A stretch of DNA of 64,000 nt from Agapetus fuscipes. Its lineage: Eukaryota; Arthropoda; Insecta; Trichoptera; Glossosomatidae. The DNA lies in contig OX637363.1 in NCBI GenBank assembly GCA_951799405.1, positions 10,168,001-10,232,000 on the forward strand, written 5' to 3'. Below are positions 10,203 through 20,706 of this stretch, piece by piece (position 1 is the stretch's first letter; every line of letters starts with the position of its first letter). A program made the position numbers and the translations under genes. The notes under the pieces are model-generated. The model was given only the letters and a program-made list of their open reading frames with translations. It searched no databases and was not told the origin of the DNA.

Positions 10203-10405
10203 CATATTGTTCACTTTGCCAATGTCACCCCTGTTTCAGGGAATGTCGGCAAGAGTTACAGGGCTTATGTTCATTTGAGGTTTGGATTTTATTTGTAAGT
10301 ACACAATCAGCATTTGTAAGCACGAACTACACGTGTTTGTTTGTGGGCATACATCTGACAGCTTTGAATGAATCCTTGCAACTTAGATTATAGATTAAAG
10401 ATTAT
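10203..10405 (+). repeat. LINE-A 3' end
   Basis: GTTCACTTTGCCAATGTCAC to CAACTTAGATTATAGATTAA, lacking the first part of the core. Confidence 0.65.
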
Positions 10406-10409
10406 AAAT

Positions 10410-10577
10410 TACACAAGCATTTAAGTTCGATTGGAGCCATAGTTATCATTTCAGTCAATTTCAAATGAGTATGTCTTTAAAGGAATGGGAGAAAACATTT
10501 ATTCTGAAATGTATTTGTCTATACCCTATGCACGCGCCTGCCCAACAGAATCATTTCTGGGGCAACTTCACCTGTAA
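10410..10577 (+). repeat. Unclassified repeat H, copy 2
   Basis: Second copy of the repeat at 7905-8085, ending CAACTTCACCTGTAAC at the junction with an inverted LINE-A. Confidence 0.55.
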
Positions 10578-11062
10578 CACACCCCGTAACTCCTGCCGAC
10601 CTTCCCTAAAACAGGGGTGACATTGGCAAAGTGAACCATTTATTACAGCATGGGTGGTCAGTCGCATTACCAACCTATAATATATATATATATATATACG
10701 GCACTGCACCCCCATGTCTCGCTGAGCTATGCTCTGTCGATGGGACTTCAAAAAGACCACTACGCTCTGCCCTCACTGCTGTCAACAAGGTTATAGTGCC
10801 CAATAGAGCAAACACATCAAATTTTGCAGACAGAAGCTTTGCGGTGGCCGGGCCGGCGCGGTGGCCTGGAACAATTTGCCCATCGGTGTTCGCGCGAACC
10901 AGCCTACCACCACCTTCAGAAAGGAACTGAAGACACTACTTTTCTCCAGAAGCCATGGCGCCCTTGAGATTGTCCTGGACCATTAAATGGCGCCACAGGA
11001 AAGAAATCATCCATCATCATCATCATCATCATACATAAGTCAAGGAACATACACAAGAAATC
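10578..11062 (-). repeat. LINE-A copy split by a CR1/L2-like LINE
   Basis: The - strand LINE-A runs to ACCAACCTATA (10578-10680) and resumes as ATAAGTCAAGGAACATACAC (11033-11062). A TA microsatellite and a different LINE 3' end lie between, with ATA at both junctions. Confidence 0.65.
10696..11032 (+). mobile_element. CR1/L2-like LINE 3' end nested in LINE-A
   Basis: Encodes, with one indel, the end of a reverse transcriptase (TAPPCLAELCSVDGTSKRPL, then a conserved F-A-V-A-GP..W..LP block followed by FRKELKTLLF), then a short UTR and a CAT repeat tail. This C-terminus is typical of CR1/L2-type non-LTR elements. The related copy at 46,398-46,925 is longer. Confidence 0.7.
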
Positions 11063-11399
11063 CCTCTCTTTGATTTGTAGTTGGCACCTTCTGCTATCTC
11101 TTCGTGAATGGCGCCGTTTCGTGAGAGCTGCCAAGGTCACAACAATAACACTCCGAAGCGCGAGAAAAGACGCGTCTTGTGATCTTTTAACGTAGTGGGC
11201 GTGGTGTGCGGATCAAATACAAAGAGATCACATGTTTGTTTATTTTTCACGGAAAAGTCATTCTTTAACTTATGTCAAGCTCTCTAAAATAATATTATTA
11301 GTCAGACACTGCTGTAATGTGTTATCTAAGTTGCACAGACCCTCATAATCTCGGCTGACCTAGATGATTCTCAAATAGATGTGAATAATTTTAAAGATG

Positions 11400-11735
11400 T
11401 AATTAGAGTTCTTCCCGGCAGGAAGGTACAAAAGAATGTGATGAGATGGTTTGGGCATGTGGAATGAGTGAATGATGATAGACTGAAAAATTATGTATAC
11501 AAAGGTAGTGTGAAAGGAAAAAGAGGTAAGGGACGACCGAGAAAAGTATGGAGTGATCAGATTGAGGAGATTGTGAAAGAATGAGATGTACAAAGCGAGC
11601 ATAAAAAAAGACAATGCATGAAAAAGGTGATGGATATGAATGAATTGAAAGAGGTATGTAAGGATAGGAAGAAATAGAGGCAGCTCTGCAGAGGCTCTCG
11701 CCACCCCTAGCGGAATGGCGACAGAGTTACAGTTA
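11400..11735 (+). mobile_element. LINE-A' (relative of LINE-A), C-terminal fragment
   Basis: A decayed frame gives GKGRPRKVWSDQIEEIVKE, a stop, then QCMKKVMDMNELKEVCKDRK, clearly related to LINE-A. The 3' end differs: CACCCCTAGCGGAATGGCGA followed by a GTTACA-type tail. Stops and shifts show it is dead. Confidence 0.65.
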
Positions 11736-11744
11736 CAGTGACAG

Positions 11745-12195
11745 GAAAATCCAGAGTCGTAATAAAAGGAGAGCTTGTATGCAGAAGGTTATGACTCTAG
11801 ATGAAATGAAAGAAGTGTGTAAGGACAGAAAGAAATGGCGGTTGATCTGTAATGTTGGCGGCTAGGGGTCTTTAAATCAGAATTTCTTTTTCTGTTCATA
11901 CATATTATTATTTATTGATTTTAAAAATTGTTGTGTATGTTCCTTGACTTATAGGTTGGTATGCGGCTGACCACCCATGCTGTAGAAAATGGTTCACTTT
12001 GCCAATGTCACCCATGTTTCAGAGAATGTCGACAAAAATTGCAGGGTGTATGTTCATTTGAGATTTGGGTTTTTATATTGAGAGTCCACATGCGGCATGT
12101 TTCAGCGCGAACTCAGCCGTGTCTGCGTCTGTAAATGCATATAATGTGAATCCGCAGTGTTACATATCTTTGCAACTTAGATTCGATTAGACCTT
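11745..12195 (+). repeat. LINE-A 3' part
   Basis: Begins in the RT C-terminus (CCAGAGTCGTAATAAAAGGA), runs through GATCTGTAATGTTGGCGGCT, the core and CAACTTAGATTCGATTAG. It follows LINE-A' directly in the same orientation. Confidence 0.7.
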
Positions 12196-12619
12196 GTGGC
12201 TCTGATCACCAACTGAGGGGCTCTTAAAACTTTATTATTATTAATAATATTTTGGATGGTCCCTGCATTAACACTGTGAAAATTCATCTTAAAACAGGGT
12301 TTTAATAACTAAAGATTTATTATTATTAGTTGCGCATTTTTTTCATTCTTTTACTTTCACGTCTAGGGAAAGATTATTTTTCTAATATACTCGTAATATA
12401 CCTATTTTTATGAAAGCTGTGGGTGTTAGGTGTGATGACTTCTGGCATAACAGATATTTGTGTCTACACACATTACATCTGCTTAGATTAAATTTTTTAT
12501 TCGGCTAGCTTTACCGGGTTTTATTGTTATACAAAAAAAAAAATTCGCTAAAATTTCCCGTTTTACAAAAATAACGGTCGTCATTATAAATCTGGGTGTA
12601 TTAAGCATATAACGTGTTT
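12196..12619. other. Unassigned intronic DNA
   Basis: AT-rich; ATT runs and a short stretch similar to LINE 3' UTR sequence, no coding evidence. Confidence 0.3.
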
Positions 12620-12845
12620 ATCTAATCTAATCTAAGTTGCAAAGATATGTCACATTGGACATTCACATTACATGCATTCTCACAACCAGACACGTACAAG
12701 TTCGGGCTCGCACATGCCGCATGTGAACCTACAACATAAAAACGAAATCTCAAATGGACATACACCCTCCAACTCTTGCCGTCCTTCCTTGAGACAGGGG
12801 TGACATTGGCAAAGCGAACCATTTTTACAGCATGGGTGGTCAACC
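12620..12845 (-). repeat. LINE-A 3' end, head-to-head partner
   Basis: ATCTAATCTAATCTAAGTTG at the tail, and the core reaching GGGTGGTCAACCAACAT at 12845, where an opposite copy begins at once. Confidence 0.7.
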
Positions 12846-12847
12846 AA

Positions 12848-13345
12848 CATAGGTTGGTATGCGGCTGACCACCCATGCTGTAGAAAATGGTTCACTTTGC
12901 CATGTCACCCCTGTTTTCAGGGAAGGTCGGCAAGAGTTGCAGGGTGTATGTCCATGCGAGATTCGGGTTTTTATATTGTAGGACCACATGCGGCATGTTT
13001 TAGCGTGAACTTGGGCGTATCTGCTTGGGTGCTGTCCATATATTACGTCATTCGCATTAAGGGGGGGGGGGGGAGTCTGGTCTGCGGATGATGGCAAATG
13101 ATGTACGAGTACCAAAAGTGACGTCGTTCTTGTAAATACCAATTTCTACAAAATATACAAAATATTATGTAAGTAATATAACATTATTAATTATTAAGCT
13201 CATCCATTATTACAGCAAGAGGGGGGGGGGTCGAAAATAGGGCAAAATCGATGACGTAATTTAAACACGGCCCCTTGTGAAAATGCATGTAATGTGAATC
13301 CTCAATGTCACATATCTTTGGAACTTAGATTAGACTTATCTTTGC
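12848..13345 (+). repeat. LINE-A 3' end interrupted by MITE-G
   Basis: Core from AGGTTGGTATGCGGCTGACC, broken at 13034 after GTCTGCTTG and resuming at 13287 with GTGAAAATGCATGTAATGTG. Arranged head to head with the copy ending at 12845. Confidence 0.7.
13034..13286 (-). mobile_element. MITE-G with poly-G tracts
   Basis: Ends are short inverted repeats (GCTGTCCATATATTACGTCA at left, mirror ATGACGTAATTTAAACACGG at right). Inside are G runs of about 13 and 10. The same element begins at 63,818 and runs off the window. Inserted in LINE-A with CTTG(G/T)G at both junctions, a plausible target duplication. Confidence 0.6.
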
Positions 13346-13602
13346 GACTTAGATTAGATTAGATTGGACCTAATGTGACCTTACTGAGAAAAGTCAAGCG
13401 CAATCTATTCCTGGTTACACTCACGGTTACAGACAAATAAACGAGCTGCCAACACACAAATATTCCTACCATCATAAACATTCATATTTTCCCGCGCGAA
13501 TCTGCTGTACCACGCGCTCTAGTGGAGGGATTCCGAGATCCATTATGTGGAGCGTCGGTAAAACAACATGTAGGTAAATAATTATTATAATGCATATTGC
13601 TA

Positions 13603-14600
13603 TGTTGCAAAGATGCATTTAAATTTATGATTCATATCAGCTGCATGCCCACAAGCAGACGTACACATTCCACAGGTTTACTTACAGACAGTGGCGTGCC
13701 TACAGTTTCTGCCATACGCATGCTGGATAATTAAGGTTGCACTAAATTACAAATAATAAATCTTACCCCGATGTTTCTTTTCCCCAGTGCTTCTTAATTT
13801 CTTCAGACTTAGATTTTGGATTGAAACAATAAAACCTTCACACACTTAAGATCCTCACAAGGCACAACAATATTTTCACCGGAATTAATTTTATATACTA
13901 TCAAGAAAGGTGGATTCGATCGCAAACAAGGAATAAGTCAATTATTCTGATATTCGAATAAAACGCACCTGACGCGACAGTTTATTGAAAATACAATCGG
14001 TCATTCATACAACTGTAAATGGCTCCAGTCTGGAATCGTAAAATTGAATGGACGAAAAGCTAAGCATATGGTGATATTATTATCATGTGTACTCCCAAGC
14101 ACAATTTGTAATAATATTGTGTTCATTTATAATGACAAAAGAGCTTAACCGACTATTTTCATACAAGCTTACAGAGATCAAGCTTTTTTCATACGTTAAA
14201 CAAAGAGAGGGATACATTTCTCAATAACTGTTGCGTAACAGAGTTTACTTCATCAATGCCTAATAATAATAACCTACTGCCACACACAGATGGCAGCAGC
14301 ACGACTTTTGATGGGGGGAAATTTAAAAAGACGAATGACTTTAAATGTCTGTAATCTACTCAAAAATATTCATTATTTGCATTTCTGAGGGTACGCATGC
14401 TTAGCTTTTTAGCTTGTATGATAGTCACGCCACTGCTTACAGAATTTAATTAAAAACAAATCTCAAATAAACACATTCTTGGGAGTCTTACCTCCCTTTT
14501 TTGAAACAGGGTAACATGAACCATAAATGGAAAAGTGAACCATTTTTTACAGGATTGCTGGTCAGTCTTATACCAACCTGTAATACAAGGAAAATTCGTA
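13603..14600 (-). repeat. LINE-A copy split by a hAT-type element
   Basis: The diverged LINE-A end at 13603-13688 (TTGCAAAGATGCATTTAAAT..CCCACAAGCAGACG) resumes at 14444 (AACAAATCTCAAATAAACAC..GTGAACCATTTTTTACAGG). The gap is exactly the element at 13689-14435. Confidence 0.6.
13689..14435. mobile_element. hAT-type non-autonomous transposon, 747 bp
   Basis: Ends CAGTGGCGTG and CACGCCACTG are inverted repeats, flanked on both sides by the identical 8-bp CTTACAGA (13681-13688 and 14436-14443). Eight-base target duplications with CAGTGGCG-type ends are the hallmark of hAT elements. No transposase frame is visible, so it needed a helper. It sits inside a LINE-A copy and is therefore younger. Confidence 0.8.
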
Positions 14601-14631
14601 ATGTTATCAAATTATTTTTTCAACCCAGCGT

Positions 14632-14812
14632 AAGAAGGTCGGGCAGGAGTTGCAGGGTGTATGACCATTTGAGATTTTGGTTTTTATGTTGTAGGTTCAC
14701 ATGCGGCATGCGCAAGCGCGAACTTGTGCGTGTCTGCTTGTGAGAATGCATGCAATGTGAATCCCCAATATTAAATATCTTTGCAACTTAGATAAGATAA
14801 GATCCTGAAATG
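14632..14812 (+). repeat. LINE-A 3' end
   Basis: GAAGGTCGGGCAGGAGTTGC to TTGCAACTTAGATAAGATAA; lies opposite to the preceding copy. Confidence 0.65.
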
Positions 14813-15246
14813 ATTTTTGTGCTCCGCCCGGAGCCGAACTTACGTAATTTTTTTGTTGTTGATAAAATTATTATTTATCTGAAACATATATTTTAACCTC
14901 AAACGTCAGATTTCGCGCGCATTCTCCCCGCACTGCTCACATCCGGTGTTTGGCGCCAAAAGCTTCACGATCAGCTGGTGTTAGTTCCGCCCACCGCCGC
15001 TAGATGCCACTGCTTTCCCGCCCAAAACATCAACATTTTAATAAATGTAATATTCACTGAAATACTGCAGACCGGATGTCATGCAATCCAACCGATAGAT
15101 AAATCTTTGTCAGGTGATTATCTCTTTTTTTTTATGATTTGAGTTTTGATACAAATGGAAAATCCACATATTCCGTCCTTGTTTATTTTTAATGAAGTAT
15201 TGAAAGGCTGAAAAGAAATGAATGATTGATTAATAGTGATAATAAT
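14813..15246. other. Unassigned intronic DNA
   Basis: Contains a moderately GC-rich stretch (14,900-15,030) and a short SINE-C-like trace (TGTGCTCCGCCCGGAGCCGA at 14,818). No supported gene. Confidence 0.3.
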
Positions 15247-15345
15247 ATTAGGATGTTTTATTTGCTTGTGTATCACACCTCAAGAGCCCTCTGCGAGCTT
15301 GGACGTCGCTGTAGAAAGCGCTAATTCTCAAGCAAGAGTTTACTG
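15247..15345 (-). repeat. SINE-C 3' fragment
   Basis: TGTATCACACCTCAAGAGCC and CTTGGACGTCGCTGTAGAAA are the end of the SINE-C body and its first tail type, preceded on + by an ATT-like run. Confidence 0.6.
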
Positions 15346-15419
15346 TGAGTTTGAATGTGTGCATGTGCCCAGGCACGTAATTGTTGGCATGCGTAACTAG
15401 AATAGTATTGTACAATACA

Positions 15420-15650
15420 GAAGTGCGTGGTTCACTGTAGAAGGGTTCGGAGTATGCGAGAGGCGTCCGTTTAGACGCTGTATATTTGGACCGCAATCGT
15501 GTGAGAGACGAGTGTCGATTGAAACACTGAGTCGTGAAGTCGATAAACCAAGAGCTAGAAATCAGAACATCGTAAGCCGACATTGTGTAAAATAAATTGC
15601 AGGTTAATCAAAAGAACCCAACTTAAATCATAACAATATTAACTAGATGA
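15420..15650 (+). repeat. Possible solo-LTR-like repeat, copy 3
   Basis: ATATTTGGACCGCAATCGTG, CATTGTGTAAAATAAATTGC (with AATAAA) and the end CAACTTAAATCATAACA, shared with 9968-10200 and in part with 4740-4986. Confidence 0.35.
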
Positions 15651-15944
15651 TTCTTTAGTTCATTAAGGTCATTTTCAACGATTATCATCAATAGCATATT
15701 TTCCACATTCCCGTCTTTCAAATAACATTCAGATACATACACCATCCATGCATATGTCTGGCAACTGCTGTATCAACATGATTATTGGGCTCCCTGCCAA
15801 ACCCTCAAGTCTCCTCCTGCTCCCGTCTCCTCCATGGTCCATACCTCACAGCTGGTATTCTGCAAGAGCGACCACAAAACTCAGCAGATCTTCTTCTTCT
15901 TGTCTTGTTAATGAAGTCTCCTTAATTCTTAGGTCTCGCTTTCT

Positions 15945-16425
15945 CCATTTTGTGTTTTGACACCCAATTACAACAGATGCCATATATTTTTTTAAATAGA
16001 TTTGTGGAAAGGAATGCAATCCACCAACCTATTTTGCCTGGCCAGTTGTCTTTATGCGAAAGCAGAAGCTTGTGTGCATGCAACGGCATCTGTTGAACCA
16101 GGGTCGAAGTTATCGTCGCGGGATTCGAACCAACGTTATCCGGTTCCAAATACCCTGTCTTGATCCCCGCGGCCATAACACCGACGATGTCTTAAGATAA
16201 TGCCCTTTTCCTTTAAAATTCGTCAATTATATCCATCACAAGATTTATACAGCATGCGTCTGTGTTGGGACTGCTCCGGGAATAGTACGCACGCGGTAAT
16301 GCTGCCACCTTTCTAGAAACATTTTTACATTCGCCCGAGTTTTTTTTATGCACATGGAAATGCAACTGTGAAGTTCTTTGTTCTCTTTCTTACTAATTAC
16401 CATTTTCGTTAGTAGGTTAGTAGTT
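15945..16425 (+). repeat. Repeat J, copy split by SINE-I
   Basis: GACACCCAATTACAACAGAT (15959-15980) resumes after SINE-I with ATAATGCCCTTTTCCTTTAA and continues to CTTTGTTCTCTTTCTTACTA. Related copies at 35,385-35,600 and 36,235-36,560. A LINE-A interrupts the end; J continues at 16,826-16,925. Confidence 0.5.
15985..16190 (-). mobile_element. SINE-I (third tRNA-derived family)
   Basis: On the - strand a B box (GGTTCGAATCCC) follows a tRNA-like head (GTCGGTGTTATGGCCGCGGG); the end is GGTTGGTGGATTGCATTCC. Sister copies: 45,185-45,445 and a 3' piece at 53,165-53,245. Inserted in repeat J. Confidence 0.55.
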
Positions 16426-16431
16426 AGGTAT

Positions 16432-16825
16432 GTAGACTGGATGAAATGAAAGAATACATATGCAAGGACCGAAAAATGGCGGCTGATCTGTAATGTAGAC
16501 GGCTAAGGCCAAGAATCAATTTTCATTTTTATAGATGTTTTGTAGATTTTTTAGTGTTTGTTTGTTTGTATAACTGGATGTAATTAATTGCTTGACTTAT
16601 AGGTTGGTATGAGGCTGACCACCCATACTGTAAAAAATGGTTCACTTTGCCAATGTCACCCCTGTTTCAGGGAAGGTCGGCAAGAGTTGCAAGGCTTATG
16701 TTCATTTGAGATTGTGTTTTTGTATTGTAGGTCCGCATGCGGCATGTGTGAGCGCGAAATTATGCGTGTCTGCTTGTGGAAATGCATTTTATATGAATCT
16801 CAAACAATACATTATTTACATTTAG
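16432..16825 (+). repeat. LINE-A nested in repeat J
   Basis: Begins ACTGGATGAAATGAAAGAAT (RT C-terminus), with core at 16598 and an end near 16820 without the usual AGATT tail. Repeat J sequence lies on both sides. Confidence 0.65.
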
Positions 16826-17059
16826 GTTGAAACAGATATGTAAAATGTCTATTTTCTAGTCTACAGATATCATAAGTCAATGGCGGCGCGTCCGCTTCTA
16901 TAACCACATCTCGCTTCTAATTGTAATGTCATGCAACTGTCAAATAACAAATTGCTTGACTTGTTGCTATGATGTTGATTTGAATCCCAAACAAAACATT
17001 ATATTGTAGAAGAGTGCAATTTCCTGCTTCTTGTTCCTCAACCTTTCACGCTCCACTCC

Positions 17060-17214
17060 TGGGGTGGAAGTCTCATCACCACAGTAATTCTTACCTACTG
17101 AATATCGGTAATATTTGTATGAAGGCGAATCAGGTGTTCACTTGCGGCCGTCTTCGATTGACAGGTCTTCATACAAATATTACCGATATTCGGTAGGTAA
17201 GAATTACCGTGGTC
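17060..17214. mobile_element. MITE-E (foldback), right arm shortened
   Basis: Left arm GTGGAAGTCTCATCACCACA..TATTTGTATGAAG and right arm CTTCATACAAATATTACCGA..GAATTACCGTGGTC are inverted repeats around a centre with CACTTGCGGCCGTCTTCGAT. The last about 15 bp of the right arm are missing. Confidence 0.7.
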
Positions 17215-18327
17215 AAAATTTTTGTTAGGTGTAGATCATAATATAGGTCTTATAACGCCAAGTTGGCTTTACCATGTGATGCGTGGGGAGGGTTTCTGAA
17301 CCGCGCTGGTTCTCAATATACTGCGTTCGAGCGAACTGCCCAGCAAATCTGCCAAGGCAGCTAACCATGAGGAGCAAGGGATGGGAATCACGGAATTAAT
17401 TCAGGACTCACCTTGATCTCCAATGGGATTTCTTCGCGGAGCACTTCTCGCGTTTTTCGTATTTTTCCTTCTATCGCGCGCGATGAATACTGCGATGGAC
17501 AAGTCTGTCCACTGCCGCGTTCGTACAAGTACTGAAGCTGGAGACTGGTGATTGGGTAAATTGGATAGGTCAGATTATAGGTACAAGGACAAAGGATTTT
17601 ATGGCCAGCCACCCATAACAAACCTACTTATAACAATCCGCCCAAACACTCTTATTCTTATACATGTTTTATATATTCGTATTTTACTGTCGATTCAATG
17701 TCGATCAAATGATACAGTTTGTTCTTAAGATGTTAAAGAAGAGTAGATGAAACGAGTAAACGTTTGTCTTCAGTCGTAGAGGACACATGCTTTTAAATGT
17801 TCCCTTCAGACATATTTTTCTGTATCAGCAAACAACCAAGCAAGTCGGGCGGATTATCTTTAGAGTATTTTTACCTGCTTCCCTCAACATAAACAGCGTA
17901 GGCTAAATAAAAATAAAAACAAAAATACCACCACCATCATCATCATCATCATCATCGCCGATCGCATATTGAGAACGCGCCAAACGACGCACGCGCACAC
18001 ACACACAGGCAAAAGTGTCCCCGTCCCCGTGACGTCATCGTTGGGGAAATTTTTGGCACACTTTGTGGTTTTTTGTGCGATGCTCATTTACTTTTATACC
18101 AACCCGTCTGTCCGCAGAAGTCTGCCCACATCTCGGAATCATTACGTTCGTTTATAAATATGGTCCATCCAGCCTATTAATCAGCAACTGGGTAGGTACC
18201 TACTGCTTGTCTAAGACCTGGCGTGCATTTGGTTTTGGCTTCATTGATGATGAGTCCCATTCCCAATCAACAGAATGCCTGTGATTTAGTCACAATATCA
18301 AGGTCATCAGCATATCCCAGGATCTGC
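17215..18327. other. Unassigned intronic DNA with microsatellites
   Basis: Holds a CAT repeat (17,930-17,957) and an adjacent CA-rich run (17,990-18,010). No conserved coding frame recognised. Confidence 0.35.
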
Positions 18328-18498
18328 AGGCTGGAAGTCTCATCACCACGGCAATTCTTACCCACCGAATATCGGTAATATTTGTGTGAAGACCTGTCAA
18401 TCCAAGATCGACGCAAGTGAGCAGCTGATTAGTGTTTATACAAACATTACCGATATTCGGTAGGTTAGAATTACCGTGGTGATGAGACTTCCACCCCT
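18328..18498. mobile_element. MITE-E, complete
   Basis: Both about 65-bp arms are present (GGCTGGAAGTCTCATCACCA / mirror GGTGATGAGACTTCCACCCC) around the CAATCCAAGATCG centre. Arms differ at several positions, so it is older than the 42,111 copy. Confidence 0.75.
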
Positions 18499-18604
18499 GA
18501 GTTGGTAAATATTGTACCTAACAGTGGTTTGAATCCCGGAATGACGTGAGTAGTCAAGAATGCTTGTTGAGATTAAATGAATTTTAAATTTCTTGAACGA
18601 CTGC

Positions 18605-19180
18605 TTTAACTAATTGGTTGGTATGAGGCTGATCACCCGTACAGTAAAAAATGTTTCACTTTGCCAAAATTACCGGTCGATAGCTCAGTTGGTAGAGTGC
18701 TTGCATTCCATGCCGTGAGCTCGGGTTCGAATCCCACCGAGCGCGAGGGTGTCAGAAATGATTTCCCGTTTCGGTGTTTATTTCAAACCCCAAAATAATA
18801 ATGCCGGCAAGGTTTACTCAGCCTTTACAAGAAATGAGTACCAGCTCTCTCGGGAGCTGGGAAAACACCACTTCAATTGAAGTGGTTGGCGTAAGGCCGG
18901 CCCCCTTACCTGTAAAAATAAATAGGTTCAACTCGCCACATGCGACCCCTTCGGGGATAACGCGGCAAGAAGTTACACTATATGTGTAGCTTAGTTGCGT
19001 TGCGTTACCCCTGTTTCAGGGAAGGTCGGTAAGAGTTGCAGGGCTTATGTTCATTTGAGATTGGGTTTTTATATTGTAGGTCCACATGCGGCATGTGTGA
19101 GCGCGAAATTATGCGTGTCTGCTTGTGGGAACGCATTTAATATGAACATATCTTTGCAACTTAGATTTAGATTTAGATTA
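18605..19180 (+). repeat. LINE-A copy split by SINE-B
   Basis: Core from AACTAATTGGTTGGTATGAG to CTTTGCCAAAATTACC, then a SINE-B insertion, then TTACCCCTGTTTCAGGGAAG to CTTAGATTTAGATTTAGATT. Confidence 0.7.
18675..19004 (+). mobile_element. SINE-B, full length, with 5-bp target duplication
   Basis: A box TAGCTCAGTTGGTAGAG, B box GGTTCGAATCCCACC, standard body, end TGTGTAGCTTAGTTGCGTTG CG. TTACC occurs at both junctions (18670-18674, 19005-19009). The GTTGC repeat at the 3' end is the probable priming tail. Confidence 0.85.
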
Positions 19181-19187
19181 GACTGCC

Positions 19188-19500
19188 TTAACTAATTGGT
19201 TGGTATGAGGCTGACCACCCGTACTGTAAAAAATGGTTCACCTTGCCAATGGGCACCCCTGTTTCAGGGTTTCACACATTTCCTCCTCTTCCTGGAGGAC
19301 AGCGTGGAAGGGAAACGAGCGAGGAAGGAATGGATAGACCAAATAGGTGAGATTGCGAAGGAATGGAACATGCAGAGTGAGAAAAAGATAAGGGTATGTA
19401 CGAAGAAGGTTATGAATGTTGAAGAGAGGTATGCAAGGACAGAAAAAAGGGGAGAAGTCACCCCTAGTGGAACGGCGGCAGAATATAGTCACAGTAACAT
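19188..19500 (+). repeat. LINE-A core fused to LINE-A' coding fragment
   Basis: A second core starts AACTAATTGGTTGGTATGAG as in the previous copy and stops in CACCCCTGTTTCAGGG. From 19285 follows a LINE-A' C-terminus (RKEWIDQIGEIAKEWNMQSE, VCTKKVM) ending TCACCCCTAGTGGAACGGCG. Confidence 0.6.
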
Positions 19501-19738
19501 TCAGCATGTGTAAGCGCGAACTTATACGTGTGGCAATACTAGTCTACAATATAAAATATATTTATTGATAAATAATAGACGTAGTTGATTGATTTGCGTT
19601 GTTGTGGAAGTATGAAATGCGACATGAAAAGTGACAGAATAAATGTGGTGTGCTATTGGAACACATATTGTGTCTCTGTGTCTATTGGTGGAGTTTATTG
19701 CCGCCTCGGAGATTGACACAAGTTCACACAACCAATAC

Positions 19739-19998
19739 GCTGCCTTAGTTCTTGTTTACCGTATACGCCATTGAGAAAATTTTACATGAGCAATGTTTGC
19801 ATGTGTACTGGACCAATGTTTCTTATGAAAACAAGAAATTTATTTAAAAAATATTTAAAAGAACCCTCACATTATCGAGTTTTACGGTTTTTCTTAGCTC
19901 AGATTGTGTAGAATTTGATTCTTAAGACAACTGCATGAAAATGTCATATTTGACAAGATTGGCGTATACGATAAACAAGAACTGGGGGAGCGAATAGT
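19739..19998. mobile_element. MITE-K, copy 1
   Basis: About 255 bp with inverted ends (TTCTTGTTTACCGTATACGC / mirror GCGTATACGATAAACAAGAA). The inverted copy at 35,822-36,082 shares the whole interior (AAATTTTACATGAGCAATGT, CTCAGATTGTGTAGAATTTG). Confidence 0.65.
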
Positions 19999-20039
19999 AG
20001 ATAATAAACTATGATTTATAGGTGTCTCACAGTCACATT

Positions 20040-20398
20040 TAGCAAAATATATCCGAATTTGCGAATGAATGGAATATCCAGAGTCATAATAAAAGAAGAG
20101 CCTGCATGAAAAAGGTTATGACTCTGGAGGAAATGAAAGAAGTATGTAAGGACAGAAAGCAATGGCGGTTGATCTGTAATGTTGGCGGCTAGGCTTTATT
20201 AAAGTGAAATTTGTTTTTATGTTTTAGTTTTTGATGTCCATATATATTATTTTTTTATTTAAATGTAATTTGTCGTGTATGTTCGTTGACCTATAGGTTG
20301 GTATGCGGCTGACCACCCATGCTGTAAAAATGGTTCACTTTGCCAATGTCACCCCTGTTTCAGGGAAGGACGGCAAGAGTTGCGGAGTGTATGTCCAA
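20040..20398 (+). repeat. LINE-A, truncated at 3' end
   Basis: RT C-terminus (AATATCCAGAGTCATAATAA), GATCTGTAATGTTGGCGGCT, core, then a break after GAGTGTATGTCCA. Confidence 0.65.
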
Positions 20399-20706
20399 AG
20401 TAGTTAAAAAATATGGGCGCAAAGTAAAAAATGCATTTAAAACCAAAGAAACAATACATATTTTTTCCCCATTCAAACCATGCAGTCTACTTTATTGTTA
20501 TTTTTGCCTCATTTTAAACGGGAAACCGATGGGAATCGGCTTGTATGGCAACCCTTCGCCACTGGTAGCCATCTTTCTGCTCCCAAATACCACACCGTGC
20601 TAGCGTGATAATATATTGGTACAGATAGGCCCTCCATGGAAAATTTAACGGTGAAAATAACCTTTTTACCTTTACTGAGCAAGAAAATCAATGAAAATAT
20701 GACTTG

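Noticed and set aside
17930..18010. Regulatory CA/CAT-rich element
   Set aside because: Simple microsatellites without conserved motifs.
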